A stretch of DNA of 64,000 bases from NCBI GenBank assembly GCA_045542735.1, contig JAZQLQ010000011.1:1-64000 (forward strand), given 5' to 3'. The translations under genes and the position numbers were made by a program. The stretch comes from UBA2882 sp045542735 (lineage in GTDB: Bacteria; Bacillota; Clostridia; Lachnospirales; Lachnospiraceae). Below the pieces are notes generated by a model. That model saw only the letters and a list, made by a program, of their open reading frames with translations, had not been told where the DNA came from and did no database searches. The first letter of the stretch is position 1. The number at the start of each line of letters is the position of its first letter. This document shows, in pieces, positions 52,301 through 61,004 of this stretch.

Positions 52301-53167
52301 CTCTTTTTTGAGCTTTCTCATAGCCATCAATGCCAAATCCATCAGGCAGACAAATTTATCGTCTCTACCCTTGAAGATTTCTTCTCTTGTCTCTAAATAC
52401 TCGTTGTATGTCTTTTCGATGGGTGCCTTATAATAACCATCTTCGATCTCAACATTCTTTAACTCCGTAGAGAATGTTGTGTGGCGGCAGTGATCGGACC
52501 AATAAGTATCCAACACACGGATCTCTGTCATGGAAGGATCTCTGTGCTCTTCGCCTTTATAATAATTCTGAATATGAAGAAAATCTTTAAATGTCATAGC
52601 AAGAGAAAGTGAATCATATAAATCTCTTAACGCCTTCTCATCCATTGCGCAGAATCCGTCAAAAATCTTAACGTCTGCGGGCTCCTCAAACTCTGTCACC
52701 AAAGTCTCGGGTTTTACCATATCTGTCTCTCTGGAATCAACCGGGTTGATACAATAGGACTTAATCTCTGCAAACTCTGCATCTGAGATATCTCCGGATA
52801 ACAAATAAGTAACCGCAGTTTTAATAATGGGCTCCTCATCCTCTTTTAAAAACTTCACACACTGCATTGCAGAATCCGCTCTTTGGTCAAACTGTCCGGG
52901 CAGATACTCTACGCTGAATGTTCTGTCGCCTTCCTCTATATCAAAGGACTCTCTATAAAGAATATCAACGGGAGGCTCTGAGAAAATAGTCTGACATGCT
53001 CTCTCAAATACCTCATCGGATAAATTCTCCACATCATATCTGATGAATACACGGACTTTTTCAAGCCCCTTCACTCCCAGATAGCTTTTCAACTCCTCAT
53101 GCAGTTCTTTGGCTTTTACTGCAAAGTCGTCTTTCTTTTCCACGTAAATACGTTTTACATTTGCCAT
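49391..53167 (-). CDS. purL: Phosphoribosylformylglycinamidine synthase (single-chain PurL)
   Basis: The 1258-residue large-type enzyme converts FGAR and glutamine to FGAM in purine synthesis. An N-terminal PurS-like segment precedes the two AIR-synthase-like halves (FKNETHNHPTEIEPFGGA is the first active site). The C-terminal class I amidotransferase has the nucleophile GICNGFQALIKLG and PGGFSAGDEPDG. Three functions are fused, as in many Clostridia, unlike Bacillus with separate purS, purQ and purL. GGAGG marks the ATG at 53167; the frame is open to 53266. A promoter lies at 53229-53256. No purine riboswitch was recognised in the leader. Confidence 0.97.
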   Translation of the reverse strand: MANVKRIYVEKKDDFAVKAKELHEELKSYLGVKGLEKVRVFIRYDVENLSDEVFERACQTIFSEPPVDILYRESFDIEEGDRTFSVEYLPGQFDQRADSAMQCVKFLKEDEEPIIKTAVTYLLSGDISDAEFAEIKSYCINPVDSRETDMVKPETLVTEFEEPADVKIFDGFCAMDEKALRDLYDSLSLAMTFKDFLHIQNYYKGEEHRDPSMTEIRVLDTYWSDHCRHTTFSTELKNVEIEDGYYKAPIEKTYNEYLETREEIFKGRDDKFVCLMDLALMAMRKLKKEGKLQDLEESDEINACSIVVPVEIDGKEEEWLVFFKNETHNHPTEIEPFGGAATCLGGAIRDPLSGRGYVYQAMRITGAADPTVPVKDTMKGKLSQKKLVRGAASGYSSYGNQIGLATGYVKELYHPNYVAKRMEIGAVMGAAPRRNVIRENSDPGDIIILLGGRTGRDGCGGATGSSKVHTEASIETCGAEVQKGNAPTERKIQRLFRREEVSKLIKKCNDFGAGGVSVAIGELAAGLVVDLDKVPKKYAGLDGTELAISESQERMAVVIDPKDVAEFLGYAAEENLEAVEVATVTEEPRLVLKWRGKEIVNIARAFLDTNGAHQETDVAVDVPKKEDNYFEKYAIPAVEKAVANKDAKEAFLSTLNDLNVCSQKGLVEMFDASIGAGSVYMPYGGKYQLTETQTMVAKLPVLQGKTETVTMMSYGYDPYLSSWSPYHGAVYAVLESLSKIVAAGGDYKKVRFTFQEYFRRMTEDKHRWSQPFAALLGAYDAQMGFGLPSIGGKDSMSGTFNDIDVPPTLVSFAVDVAKYPEIITPELKKAGNKLVAFSIAKDEYDLPIYEKVCALYEDIAKMIQDKTIISAYTLDAKGYAAAAAKMAFGNKLGVAFDESLSAEALFANQLGNIIAEIPADKVDAIQIPYVTVGEVTESGFTVAGVVVSEDEALDAWTSKLEKVFPTKAEKATTPIETKLYDTKDIYICKNKVAKPTVFIPLFPGTNCEYDSTKAFERAGANVVTKVFRNITAEDIRASVDEFEKTINQAQIIMFPGGFSAGDEPDGSAKFFATAFQNEKIKEAVMKLLNERDGLALGICNGFQALIKLGLVPYGEIVGQKEDSPTLTFNTINRHISKMVYTKVVTNKSPWLMGAELGKTYVNPASHGEGRFVAPKEWIDKLFANGQVATQYADFDGNISMDEEWNVNGSYCAIEGITSPDGRCLGKMAHSERRDTAVAMNIFGEQDMKIFESGVEYFK

Positions 53168-53228
53168 GGTGTTTCCTCCATTTTGTCTTGTTTTCTTCAT
53201 GCTCTTAAAAATTTGCACACTACCTTTT

Positions 53229-53256
53229 ATTATACAAAATTCAGGCTTTTTTTCAA
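53229..53256 (-). promoter_or_regulatory. Predicted sigma-A promoter of purL
   Basis: Minus-strand TTGAAA and a perfect TATAAT lie 16 bases apart, about 60 bases before the purL start codon. The short leader leaves no room for a full-size riboswitch. Confidence 0.7.
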
Positions 53257-54050
53257 TATAAAGCATTGGATTTCTTTCTATATTTTATTGGTTTGTCATT
53301 TTGATTACTTACACCATTTTATAACACTCGTTTCTTATACATATTGTGGTTTACCGTAATTTTGGTGCTATATCTTGTTGTGTTTTGATTTTTCTTGGAT
53401 TTTCAGAAAAATTACTGAGGTTAACAGATAACTAATTAAAAAAAGTGCATTTATGTATACTAGATATTGTGCCATCCTTGTGTATCAAGCACCAATATAT
53501 TGATTGCAACTATTATTTTTTGTGTTCTCAAAAATTCTATATGACTACTGTGTCATAGAGCTATAATATCAATATTTTAAACAAATTTTCTTTTTATCAC
53601 TTTTGTTACTTTATTCTCTTGTTGAAAAGAAGATATTATTGTCATTTTTGTGCTTTCATATTGCTATCTTGATTTTGTTTTGTTTACATAATTCTCAAAC
53701 ACATTGACCAAACAACACTATATCTAGTGTTTTACTTGTTATTAAATTTTATATATTGTCGCCATCGTTAGTTTTATGTTAACCAGTGTTATGTCAACCA
53801 TTTTATTTATGTTTTTACATAACACAATGTTTTATATCAAATATTATTTTATCGGATCCGGTATCAGATATAAAAATCACTATTTTAAATTACAAAACAT
53901 GCCAAATACGATGCGAAGAGCCAATATATAGCCTAAAAACAAGGAGAAAGATGTATATACATAAAAATGATGCAAAAAATGAGGGTTTCACACAGGTTAT
54001 TAAAAAGACATTTTTGTTTTCATGTCCTTCTCCCACGTACACAAAACAAA
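53257..54050. other. AT-rich gene-free interval
   Basis: About 800 very AT-rich bases lie upstream of purL. No ORF with a ribosome site and protein-like composition was recognised. One short plus-strand frame starting near 53951 has an AAGGAG site, but it runs through a terminator-type hairpin and is unlikely to be a gene. The region may be decayed sequence. Confidence 0.5.
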
Positions 54051-54081
54051 GAGAGCCGGAAGCATTTACTTTCCGGCTCTC
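54051..54081. terminator. Strong GC-rich hairpin in the purL upstream region
   Basis: GAGAGCCGGAA (54051-54061) pairs perfectly with TTCCGGCTCTC (54071-54081). On the minus strand it is followed by TTTGTTTTGTG, so it can end transcripts coming from the ABC exporter operon before they reach purL. Confidence 0.7.
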
Positions 54082-54122
54082 CTTGTTCGGTTTCATTTCT
54101 TCCTTTTTTCAGATTTTTATGT

Positions 54123-54246
54123 ATTATGGGTAGATAAATTTAGCAAAAAAATCATGTTTTTCTAACCATATGACTCACTTGTCACCACCATGGTTAGAAA
54201 AACAAACAATTTGCGCTGATTTTGACTGTATTTTTCTACCCATAAT
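54123..54246. repeat. Palindromic element with outer and inner inverted repeats
   Basis: Outer arms ATTATGGGTAGA (54123-54134) and TCTACCCATAAT (54235-54246) are exact inverted repeats. Inner arms TGTTTTTCTAACCAT (54155-54169) and ATGGTTAGAAAAACA (54190-54204) are exact over 15 bases. A third degenerate copy of the inner arm follows at about 54251. The 124-base unit has the look of a miniature inverted-repeat element. Confidence 0.6.
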
Positions 54247-54284
54247 CACTCCAACATGCCTCCATAGTTAGAAATACGCCGCAC

Positions 54285-54547
54285 TGTCCGTCGGACAAAA
54301 TTGCACAAATGAGCCCTGCATCCCCCAAGCACCGCTTGGGGGATGTCGTGGCTTCGCCACATATATCCACCGTCTAAAAAACTCGTCTGAGTGCAAGCAC
54401 TCGACGAGTTTTTATCCGCTGTCTTAACTTGATTTATGAGCCATGACACACCTCGCATGCTTCACCTGCTCGGTGTCGTGGCTTCGCCACATTGTCCATC
54501 GGACAAAAAAACTTGACTGGATGCAAGCATCCGTCAAGTTTTTTATC
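54285..54547. repeat. Diverged tandem repeat of hairpins and terminators (about 130-base period)
   Basis: A 19-base sequence, TGTCGTGGCTTCGCCACAT, occurs at 54344-54362 and again exactly 130 bases later at 54474-54492. Each copy is preceded by an ATGAGCC segment and a hairpin; the first is a perfect 12-base-pair stem, CATCCCCCAAGC/GCTTGGGGGATG, at 54319-54345. Each copy is followed by a terminator with the same design at 54376-54413 and 54505-54544 (outer stem, bulge, inner stem, AA loop). TGTCC/GGACA pairs lie at 54285-54297 and 54493-54505. Confidence 0.75.
54505..54544. terminator. First terminator after the ABC exporter operon
   Basis: ACTTGAC-T-GGATGC-AA-GCATCC-G-TCAAGT forms a long stem flanked by A and T runs on both strands, 24 bases beyond the ABC gene stop. 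A paralogous copy at 54376-54413 (ACTCGTC...ACGAGT) gives a second chance to stop. Confidence 0.85.
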
Positions 54548-54567
54548 CTCTGTCCAGCATGGCTCAG

Positions 54568-56295
54568 TTAGCACGCATATTGACTCTTATATAAATTAGC
54601 GTAGAAGCCGTTTTGGGCAAGGAGTTCGGCGTGGTTGCCTTGTTCGATGATGTTGCCGTCTTTCATGACAAGGATGACATCGGCTTCTTGAATGGTTGAT
54701 AATCTGTGTGCCACAATGAAGCTTGTTCTGCCTTTCATCATAGTGGCAAAAGCATTTTGGATTTTCAATTCCGTACGGGTATCAATGGATGATGTTGCTT
54801 CGTCCAATATCAACATAGGCGGCAAGCACAACATGACTCTGGCAATGCACAGAAGCTGCTTCTGGCCTTGTGAAAGGCTTCCGCCATCTTCTCCTATGAC
54901 CGTATCATATCCTTTGGGTAATCGCTTGATAAAGCTGTGTGCATGGGAAGCTTTCGCTGCTGCAATAACTTCATCCATGGTTGCATCCGGTTTTCCCATA
55001 CAAATATTTTCCAAAATGGTTCCGGATTTTAACCATGTTTCCTGCAGTACCATGCCGTAGGAGTTACGCAGATTTTCTCTTGTGATATTCCGGATATCCG
55101 TATCCATCACACGTATGGAACCGCTATTTACATCATAAAAGCGCATCAGCAGGTTAATGACCGTTGTTTTTCCACAGCCTGTCGGACCTACAATTGCCAC
55201 ACGCTGTCCCGGTTTTACCGAAAGATTGAAATGTTCAATCAGCTTCTTATCCGGCACATAGGAAAAACTTACATCCTCAAGCTCTACCTTTCCGGTCACT
55301 ACAGGTAACGCTGTGGCATCCTGCGGATCGGGAATCTGCGGCTCTTCTTCTATCAGTTCAAAGACTCTGGAAGCACATGCCAAAGCATTCTGCAACTCTG
55401 TAATGACACCTGAGATCTCATTAAAAGGCTTTGTATACTGGTTTGCATAGCTTAAGAAGCTTGACAACTGTCCCACACTCAAATACCCCTGTAATACGGC
55501 AAAAGCACCGGTAATACATACTCCGGTATAAACCAGTGAATTGACAAAGCGGGTTGCCGGATTGGTGATGGATGAAAAGAAGGTTGCCCGCAAGGAGCAA
55601 TTCTCCAGTCTTCCGTTAATCTCTTCAAAACGCTCCAAAACATCTTCTTCCTTGGAAAACGCCTGTACTACCTTCTGATTCCCAATCATCTCATCAATCA
55701 AGGCTGTCTGTTCTCCACGGGTTTCGGATTGCAATTTAAACATAGAAAAGGTCTTCTTGGCAATATAGCTTGCCACAAACAAAGATACCGGCGTAATTAC
55801 CACGACTACCAAGGTAATTCCCACATTGATGGAAAGCATAAAACATAAGGTTCCCACAATGGTCAACACACCGGAAACCAACTGGGTAAAGCCCATAAGC
55901 AGACCTTCCGCAAACTGATCCACATCTGCAATAAGCTTATTCACAATCTCTCCGGTAGGATGTGCATCCACATATTTTAAAGGTAAAATTTCGATTTTTT
56001 CAAAGGCATCTTTACGGATATCCTTGACCACATGATAGGTCATATGGTTATTGCAAATGCTGACCAACCATTGTGCAAAAGCCGTTATGGCGATTACCAC
56101 ACCCATAGTCTTCAGAACGCTCCATAAAGCATCAAATTCCACCATTCCCTTGTCTACAATGTGGTCAATGGCCTGCCCCGTCAAAATGGGCAAATACAGG
56201 CTTCCTGCTACGGTAATAACCGTCAACACCATGGAAATAGCCAGATAAAACCAATATTTTTTGATTCTCACCAATATTTTTTTGAAGGTATTCAT
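54568..56295 (-). CDS. ABC exporter subunit, fused permease-ATPase (second of pair)
   Basis: The 575-residue half-transporter has six transmembrane helices (about 20-300) and a C-terminal ATPase with Walker A GPTGCGKTT, signature LSQGQKQLLCIA and Walker B MLILDEATSSID. The signature has Q in place of the usual second G. It follows its partner by one base, and together they form a heterodimeric exporter of the multidrug/lipid type. The ATG at 56295 has an AAGGAGG site within the end of the partner gene. An array of hairpins and terminators follows the stop. Confidence 0.94.
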   Translation of the reverse strand: MNTFKKILVRIKKYWFYLAISMVLTVITVAGSLYLPILTGQAIDHIVDKGMVEFDALWSVLKTMGVVIAITAFAQWLVSICNNHMTYHVVKDIRKDAFEKIEILPLKYVDAHPTGEIVNKLIADVDQFAEGLLMGFTQLVSGVLTIVGTLCFMLSINVGITLVVVVITPVSLFVASYIAKKTFSMFKLQSETRGEQTALIDEMIGNQKVVQAFSKEEDVLERFEEINGRLENCSLRATFFSSITNPATRFVNSLVYTGVCITGAFAVLQGYLSVGQLSSFLSYANQYTKPFNEISGVITELQNALACASRVFELIEEEPQIPDPQDATALPVVTGKVELEDVSFSYVPDKKLIEHFNLSVKPGQRVAIVGPTGCGKTTVINLLMRFYDVNSGSIRVMDTDIRNITRENLRNSYGMVLQETWLKSGTILENICMGKPDATMDEVIAAAKASHAHSFIKRLPKGYDTVIGEDGGSLSQGQKQLLCIARVMLCLPPMLILDEATSSIDTRTELKIQNAFATMMKGRTSFIVAHRLSTIQEADVILVMKDGNIIEQGNHAELLAQNGFYANLYKSQYAC

Positions 56296-56296
56296 A

Positions 56297-58048
56297 CTAC
56301 ATGCCCTCCTTCTGATATTGTGAGTCATAGATTTCACGGTATACCTCACAGTTTGTCAGCAATTCTTCATGAGTTCCAATGCCTACTATATCTCCATCAT
56401 CCAGTACTACGATCTTATCTGCATACTGAATGGATGCTGTACGTTGGGATACGATAAATACTGTGGGGTTGTATGAAAGTCCCTTGATGCCTGCACGAAG
56501 CGCAGCATCCGTGGCATAATCCAATGCAGAACAACTATCATCCAATATGAGGATTTCCGGTCTTCTCACCAAGGCTCTTGCAATGGTGAGACGCTGTCGC
56601 TGTCCACCGGACAAATTGCGTCCACCCTGCCCCACCTGGGCATCCAGTCCGCCATCCTTTTTCTCTATAAATTCCTTGGCCTGTGCCACGGTAATAGCCT
56701 CCAAGATAGCATCTTCATCTGCCTCCGGTGCGCCAAATAAAATATTCTCACGTATGGTTCCCTTAAATAAAGCCGCCTTCTGTGGAACCACACCAATTTT
56801 CTTCCTCAATTCACCAATTTCATAATCTTTCACATTTTTTCCATTGACCGATACGCTTCCGACAGTAGCGTCATAAAATCTGGGTATCAATTGTACAAGG
56901 GATGATTTACCCGAACCGGTACCACCAATGATACCAACCGTCTCACCTTTACGCACGGAAAAGTCCATATTTGTCAACACTTCTGCTCCACCACCTTCAT
57001 AGGTAAAGCTTACATGATTAAACATGACGCAAGTGTCATCTTCCTTTTTCTGCTGTTCTGCTACATCCTCTGTCATATCCTCATTGGCAGATACACCCTC
57101 CATACCCTCAGGCACTTCCATAACTGCCTCAATACGGGATGCACAAGCCATAGCTTTGGTTAATGTCACAATGAGATTTGCCAGCTTTACAAGCTCCACC
57201 AAAATCTGTGACATATAGTTTACAAGCGCCACCACATCACCTTGTGAAATAGCTCCGCTATCTACGCGGATTGCTCCTTGTTGCAGAAGCACAATCAAGG
57301 CCATATTAATAATCACATAAGTTACCGGATTTAATAATGCGGAAATTTTTCCGGCGAATAGTTGAATGCCTGTCAGTGCTTTATTTTTCTCATCAAAATC
57401 CTCGATCTGTTCGTCTTCCTGATTAAATGCCCGGATCACACGGATACCGTTGAGATTTTCTCTGGTGACCAGTGTTACCTTGTCCAATCCGCTCTGTACT
57501 TTCTTATATAAAGGAATATTAGCAAATACAATACCAAATACAACCACAGACAAAATAGGGATTGCCACGGCAAAAACAACCGCCGCCTTACTATCCACAT
57601 AAAATGCCATAACCATAGCACCAATGACAATAAAAGGTGAACGCAAAAACAAGCGAAGGAACATATTCACTCCGCTTTGTACCTGATTCACATCACTGGT
57701 CATACGGGTAATCAAGGTAGATGTACCTACCCTATCCAGCTTGGAATAACTTAGTTTCTGAATATGGGAAAACATTGCAAAACGCAGTTTCCTTGCGAAT
57801 CCGGTGGCTGCTTTCGCCGCAAAAAATTGTGCAGTGATAGCACAAACCAAACCGATAATTCCCAGCAATATCATAACCAAACCCATAGACAAAATGTGGT
57901 TCTTATCCTGATTTTCAATTCCCGCATCAATGATAGAAGCCACCACCAACGGGATAAACAACTCAAAAGAAGCTTCCAACATCTTAAATAAAGGTGCCAG
58001 AATACTCTCTTTTTTATAATCCTTTAAATATTTCAACAAGCTTTTCAT
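56297..58048 (-). CDS. ABC exporter subunit, fused permease-ATPase (first of pair)
   Basis: The 583-residue half-transporter has six helices and an ATPase domain with Walker A GGTGSGKSS, signature LSGGQRQRLTIARAL and Walker B ILILDDSCSALD. Asp replaces the catalytic Glu after Walker B, marking a degenerate ATP site typical of one partner in heterodimeric exporters. A short acidic insert (about 320-345) lies before the ATPase. The start overlaps the VanZ-type gene stop (ATGA). Confidence 0.94.
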   Translation of the reverse strand: MKSLLKYLKDYKKESILAPLFKMLEASFELFIPLVVASIIDAGIENQDKNHILSMGLVMILLGIIGLVCAITAQFFAAKAATGFARKLRFAMFSHIQKLSYSKLDRVGTSTLITRMTSDVNQVQSGVNMFLRLFLRSPFIVIGAMVMAFYVDSKAAVVFAVAIPILSVVVFGIVFANIPLYKKVQSGLDKVTLVTRENLNGIRVIRAFNQEDEQIEDFDEKNKALTGIQLFAGKISALLNPVTYVIINMALIVLLQQGAIRVDSGAISQGDVVALVNYMSQILVELVKLANLIVTLTKAMACASRIEAVMEVPEGMEGVSANEDMTEDVAEQQKKEDDTCVMFNHVSFTYEGGGAEVLTNMDFSVRKGETVGIIGGTGSGKSSLVQLIPRFYDATVGSVSVNGKNVKDYEIGELRKKIGVVPQKAALFKGTIRENILFGAPEADEDAILEAITVAQAKEFIEKKDGGLDAQVGQGGRNLSGGQRQRLTIARALVRRPEILILDDSCSALDYATDAALRAGIKGLSYNPTVFIVSQRTASIQYADKIVVLDDGDIVGIGTHEELLTNCEVYREIYDSQYQKEGM

Positions 58049-58551
58049 AGGTTACTCCTGCTTTTTTCGTTTCCGGTACACATCCGATATATCCGACGTA
58101 TAACTAAAAATATGCCAAATCCCAGTATACCGCCTAATGTATTCAATATAATATCATCCACATCAAAGGCACCAAAATGGCTGACCAACTGAAACAGTTC
58201 CAGACATAAAGACAACCAAAAACTGTGTAATAGTATTTCCCACCACCGGTCTGCATTGCGGAATGCACTGGGAATTAAAACCCCCAATGGTATAAACACC
58301 AACACATTACCAAACAGGTTGTCAAATCCGTTCAGGCTATGATAATACTTCAAATACATCCGTATGGTCTTAAAAGGTGTCAAATTTGCGGTTGCTACAC
58401 CCATCTTGGCATTGCTTAGTTCCCACTCATCCATAATACTTTTTAACATAGGTATGGGATATTTAAAGACTATCAACCAGATCAAGACCACCAAATATAC
58501 GACAAACAATATACGTGAAATATATATGATCTTACGATTTCCCTTTTTCAC
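58045..58551 (-). CDS. VanZ-family membrane protein
   Basis: The 168-residue protein has four to five hydrophobic helices and the VanZ-like pattern: NLTPFKTIRMYL, NLFGNVLVFIPLG and a FDVDDIILNTLGGILGF segment. VanZ of enterococci gives low-level teicoplanin resistance, but most homologs have no known role. It is co-directional and overlapping with the ABC exporter pair, so it may act with it at the membrane or wall. Its start has a weak ribosome site. Confidence 0.9.
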   Translation of the reverse strand: MKKGNRKIIYISRILFVVYLVVLIWLIVFKYPIPMLKSIMDEWELSNAKMGVATANLTPFKTIRMYLKYYHSLNGFDNLFGNVLVFIPLGVLIPSAFRNADRWWEILLHSFWLSLCLELFQLVSHFGAFDVDDIILNTLGGILGFGIFLVIRRIYRMCTGNEKSRSNL

Positions 58552-58581
58552 AATGTTTTAATATCTCCTAACTACTTCTAT

Positions 58582-59325
58582 CTAATAACGCACCCACTGT
58601 AAGGTCAAGCCCTTTGCGGGTACCATTTCTCCCGCCTTTGCGCGCTCCTTTGCCGCAAGAATATCCTGCATCTGTTCCGGCTGTTTCTTACCGGCACCAA
58701 CCTCCAACAAAGTACCGGTCATAATACGGATCATGTGAAATAAAAACCCGTTGCCACGATAGGTAAATCGGATTTCATCTTCCACTTCCTCAATTGTGAT
58801 GTCATAGATATTTCTGACCGTGGATTTTTTCTTAATTTTCTTGCCGCAAAAACTTTGAAAATCATGTTCACCCAGAAATGCAGCCGAAGCCTTACGCATG
58901 GCATCTACATCCAATGCCTTTTCTGCACCATAGGCATAGACAAAGCGTCTCTCAAATACATTAGGAACCTCAGCCACACACACACGATATGTATAACACT
59001 TCTCCAACGCATGAAACCGGCTGTGAAACGCATCTGACGCACGTGTCACCTTTGTCACCGCAATATCATCCGGCAAATATTCATTCATATAACGGCAAAT
59101 CTCCGCCTCCGACATGTCGGTATCCAAATGGGCATTCGCTACCTGACCTTTGGCATGCACACCGGCATCGGTTCTTCCCGAGCCAATAACTGTCACTTCT
59201 TTCCCTGTCATACACTCTAAGATATGCTCCAGCTTTCCCTGTATGGTATTATTTTTGTCTACCTGCTTTTGCCAACCCGCATAACGGGTTCCGTCATACT
59301 GTATCAAAAACTTAAAATTTGCCAT
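58582..59325 (-). CDS. truA: tRNA pseudouridine(38-40) synthase
   Basis: The 247-residue enzyme isomerises uridines 38-40 in tRNA anticodon arms. The catalytic Asp is in GSGRTDAGVHAKGQ. Other family motifs are QYDGTRYAGWQ at the start and FLFHMIRIMTGTLLEVG near the end. It is next to a D-lactate dehydrogenase-type gene with no gap, which implies co-transcription. Confidence 0.97.
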   Translation of the reverse strand: MANFKFLIQYDGTRYAGWQKQVDKNNTIQGKLEHILECMTGKEVTVIGSGRTDAGVHAKGQVANAHLDTDMSEAEICRYMNEYLPDDIAVTKVTRASDAFHSRFHALEKCYTYRVCVAEVPNVFERRFVYAYGAEKALDVDAMRKASAAFLGEHDFQSFCGKKIKKKSTVRNIYDITIEEVEDEIRFTYRGNGFLFHMIRIMTGTLLEVGAGKKQPEQMQDILAAKERAKAGEMVPAKGLTLQWVRY

Positions 59326-60309
59326 TTAGTACACCTGCCAGGGATTTTCCTTACCTTCCATAAATAAAATACAACTCTTGATAGAATCCCGTACAACAGT
59401 CTGTGTACAATTATCTGTATAGAACGCCATATGATGTGTTACAGTCACATTGGGCATTGCACGGAGAATACCGATGCTGCGGTTGCTCAATACATCATTT
59501 TTGTGATCATAATAATAAAGCCCAAACTCATTCTCCACCACATCCAGGCCGGCACCGCCGATTTTGCCGCTTTCCAAGCCTTCAATCAATGCCTCAGAAT
59601 CAATGAGACCACCTCTGGCAGTATTGATGAGCACCACGCCATCCTTCATCTTGGCAATGCTTTCCTTATTAATCATATGGAAATTCTCGTCGGTCAAGGG
59701 TGTATGGAATGTTATGACATCTGCGTCAGTATAGATTTTCTCCAAATCTACATACTCTGCATACTGTTTTACCTCTTCTTTTTCATATAAATCATATGCT
59801 AAAATCTTGCATCCGAATCCACTTAAATTCTGTACCACAGTTTTTCCAATATTTCCGGTGCCAATGACTCCAATGGTCAAATCCTTCATTTCTCGTCCCT
59901 GATTGCCCATAAGAGTATAATCCTGCAAATCTCCACGTTGTAATATTCTCTTTGCCTTACGGATGGTCATAAGCATCAGCATCACGGTATAATCAGCCAC
60001 TCCGTTTGGTCCATAGGGAGAGTTACTTACATGGATGCCGTATTTCTCACAGGCAGCCCTGTCAATATGATCATAACCGATGGTACGGGTAGCAATATAT
60101 TTTACTCCCACGCCTGCCAAAGCCTGAATCAACTCTTCTGTCATTTTAGAGGTAATAATATCAATTGCCTCCGATCCTTCTGCTAAATGAATATTATCCA
60201 TGCTTGGCGCATCGGGACAACATACGATTTTTACGCCGGTCTCCTGCTCCATCTTGCGGAAATTATCCAGTTCATCAAAAGGTCTGCAATTAAATACTGT
60301 AATCTTCAT
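59326..60309 (-). CDS. D-2-hydroxyacid dehydrogenase (D-lactate dehydrogenase type)
   Basis: The 327-residue NAD enzyme has the Rossmann motif GVIGTGNIGK and the catalytic residues Arg (NTARGGLID), Glu (DVVENE) and His (VTHHMAFYT). The sequence most resembles fermentative D-lactate dehydrogenases and VanH-type enzymes, which reduce pyruvate to D-lactate. No D-Ala-D-Lac ligase is near, so a vancomycin role is not supported. The ATG at 60309 has an AAGGA site. The stop touches the truA start. Confidence 0.92.
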   Translation of the reverse strand: MKITVFNCRPFDELDNFRKMEQETGVKIVCCPDAPSMDNIHLAEGSEAIDIITSKMTEELIQALAGVGVKYIATRTIGYDHIDRAACEKYGIHVSNSPYGPNGVADYTVMLMLMTIRKAKRILQRGDLQDYTLMGNQGREMKDLTIGVIGTGNIGKTVVQNLSGFGCKILAYDLYEKEEVKQYAEYVDLEKIYTDADVITFHTPLTDENFHMINKESIAKMKDGVVLINTARGGLIDSEALIEGLESGKIGGAGLDVVENEFGLYYYDHKNDVLSNRSIGILRAMPNVTVTHHMAFYTDNCTQTVVRDSIKSCILFMEGKENPWQVY

Positions 60310-60344
60310 GATACCCATCCTTCTTTCTGTTCTATCTCTCACTC

Positions 60345-60926
60345 TTACAATAATGTCTCAATGTACGTATAGATTTCGTCCCTTCCCTGCTTTGTCAATG
60401 CAGAATAAGGCATGATAACAGCTGTAGAGGGAGCTCCCAGTCCCACTCTTACCATTTTCAAGTGCTTGTCCACCTGAGAACGCTTGATCTTGTCCAACTT
60501 AGTAGCAATAATAACCGGCTCATAGCCCTGTGCCAAGATCCATTCATACATCTGTTTATCATTAGCTGAAGGCTCATGGCGGATATCAATGAGCAAGAAT
60601 ACCGCCTTCAACTGCTTCGAGGTATGGAGATATCGCTCAATCATCTTTCCCCATTTTGCTTTGACCTCTACGGAAGCATTGGCATAACCGTATCCCGGCA
60701 AATCTACAAAATACAATTCTTCATTGATATTATAAAAATTGATTGTCTGGGTCTTACCGGGCTGCGCAGACGTTCTCGCATAATTTTTACGGTTCATCAG
60801 ACCGTTAATCAAAGAGGACTTTCCTACATTACTCTTTCCGGCAAATGCAATCTCCGGCAGGGCATTATCCGGCAAAGCACTGGTAATCCCACATACAATC
60901 TCTAAATTTACACTTTTAATAACCAT
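60345..60926 (-). CDS. engB: Ribosome biogenesis GTPase EngB/YsxC
   Basis: The 193-residue GTPase takes part in 50S assembly. P-loop GKSNVGKSSLI, switch region PGKTQTINFY, G3 DLPGYGYA and G4 TKLDK are all present. The start is the ATG at 60926 with GGAGG 6 bases upstream. It follows clpX as in many Firmicutes, but the lon genes that often sit between them are absent. Confidence 0.96.
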   Translation of the reverse strand: MVIKSVNLEIVCGITSALPDNALPEIAFAGKSNVGKSSLINGLMNRKNYARTSAQPGKTQTINFYNINEELYFVDLPGYGYANASVEVKAKWGKMIERYLHTSKQLKAVFLLIDIRHEPSANDKQMYEWILAQGYEPVIIATKLDKIKRSQVDKHLKMVRVGLGAPSTAVIMPYSALTKQGRDEIYTYIETLL

Positions 60927-60968
60927 ACTTATCCTCCGTGGCATCCATAGATACCAACTGTACGCATG

Positions 60969-60999
60969 AAACGCCGCCATATCATCTACGGCGGCGTTT
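60969..60999. terminator. GC-rich hairpin between clpX and engB
   Basis: AAACGCCGCC and GGCGGCGTTT form a perfect 10-base-pair stem with an 11-base loop. The U tract after it on the minus strand is only three long, so it is more likely a partial terminator or RNA-stability element than a full stop. Confidence 0.55.
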
Positions 61000-61004
61000 G
61001 CAAC

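Noticed and set aside
53168..53256. Purine riboswitch before purL
   Set aside because: The promoter is only about 60 bases from the start codon, and no aptamer-like three-way junction is present.
53951..54133. Short plus-strand ORF with an AAGGAG site upstream of purL
   Set aside because: It runs through the perfect 11-base-pair hairpin at 54051-54081 and has no protein-like composition.
54246..54458. 70-codon minus-strand ORF in the tandem repeat region
   Set aside because: Its frame is built from the repeated hairpins and terminators; no ribosome site or conserved protein pattern was seen.
58045..60309. VanZ-family gene and VanH-like dehydrogenase within 2.3 kb, suggesting a glycopeptide resistance cluster
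   Set aside because: There is no D-Ala-D-Lac ligase, VanX dipeptidase or VanRS pair. truA lies between them and the VanZ-type gene belongs to the ABC exporter operon.
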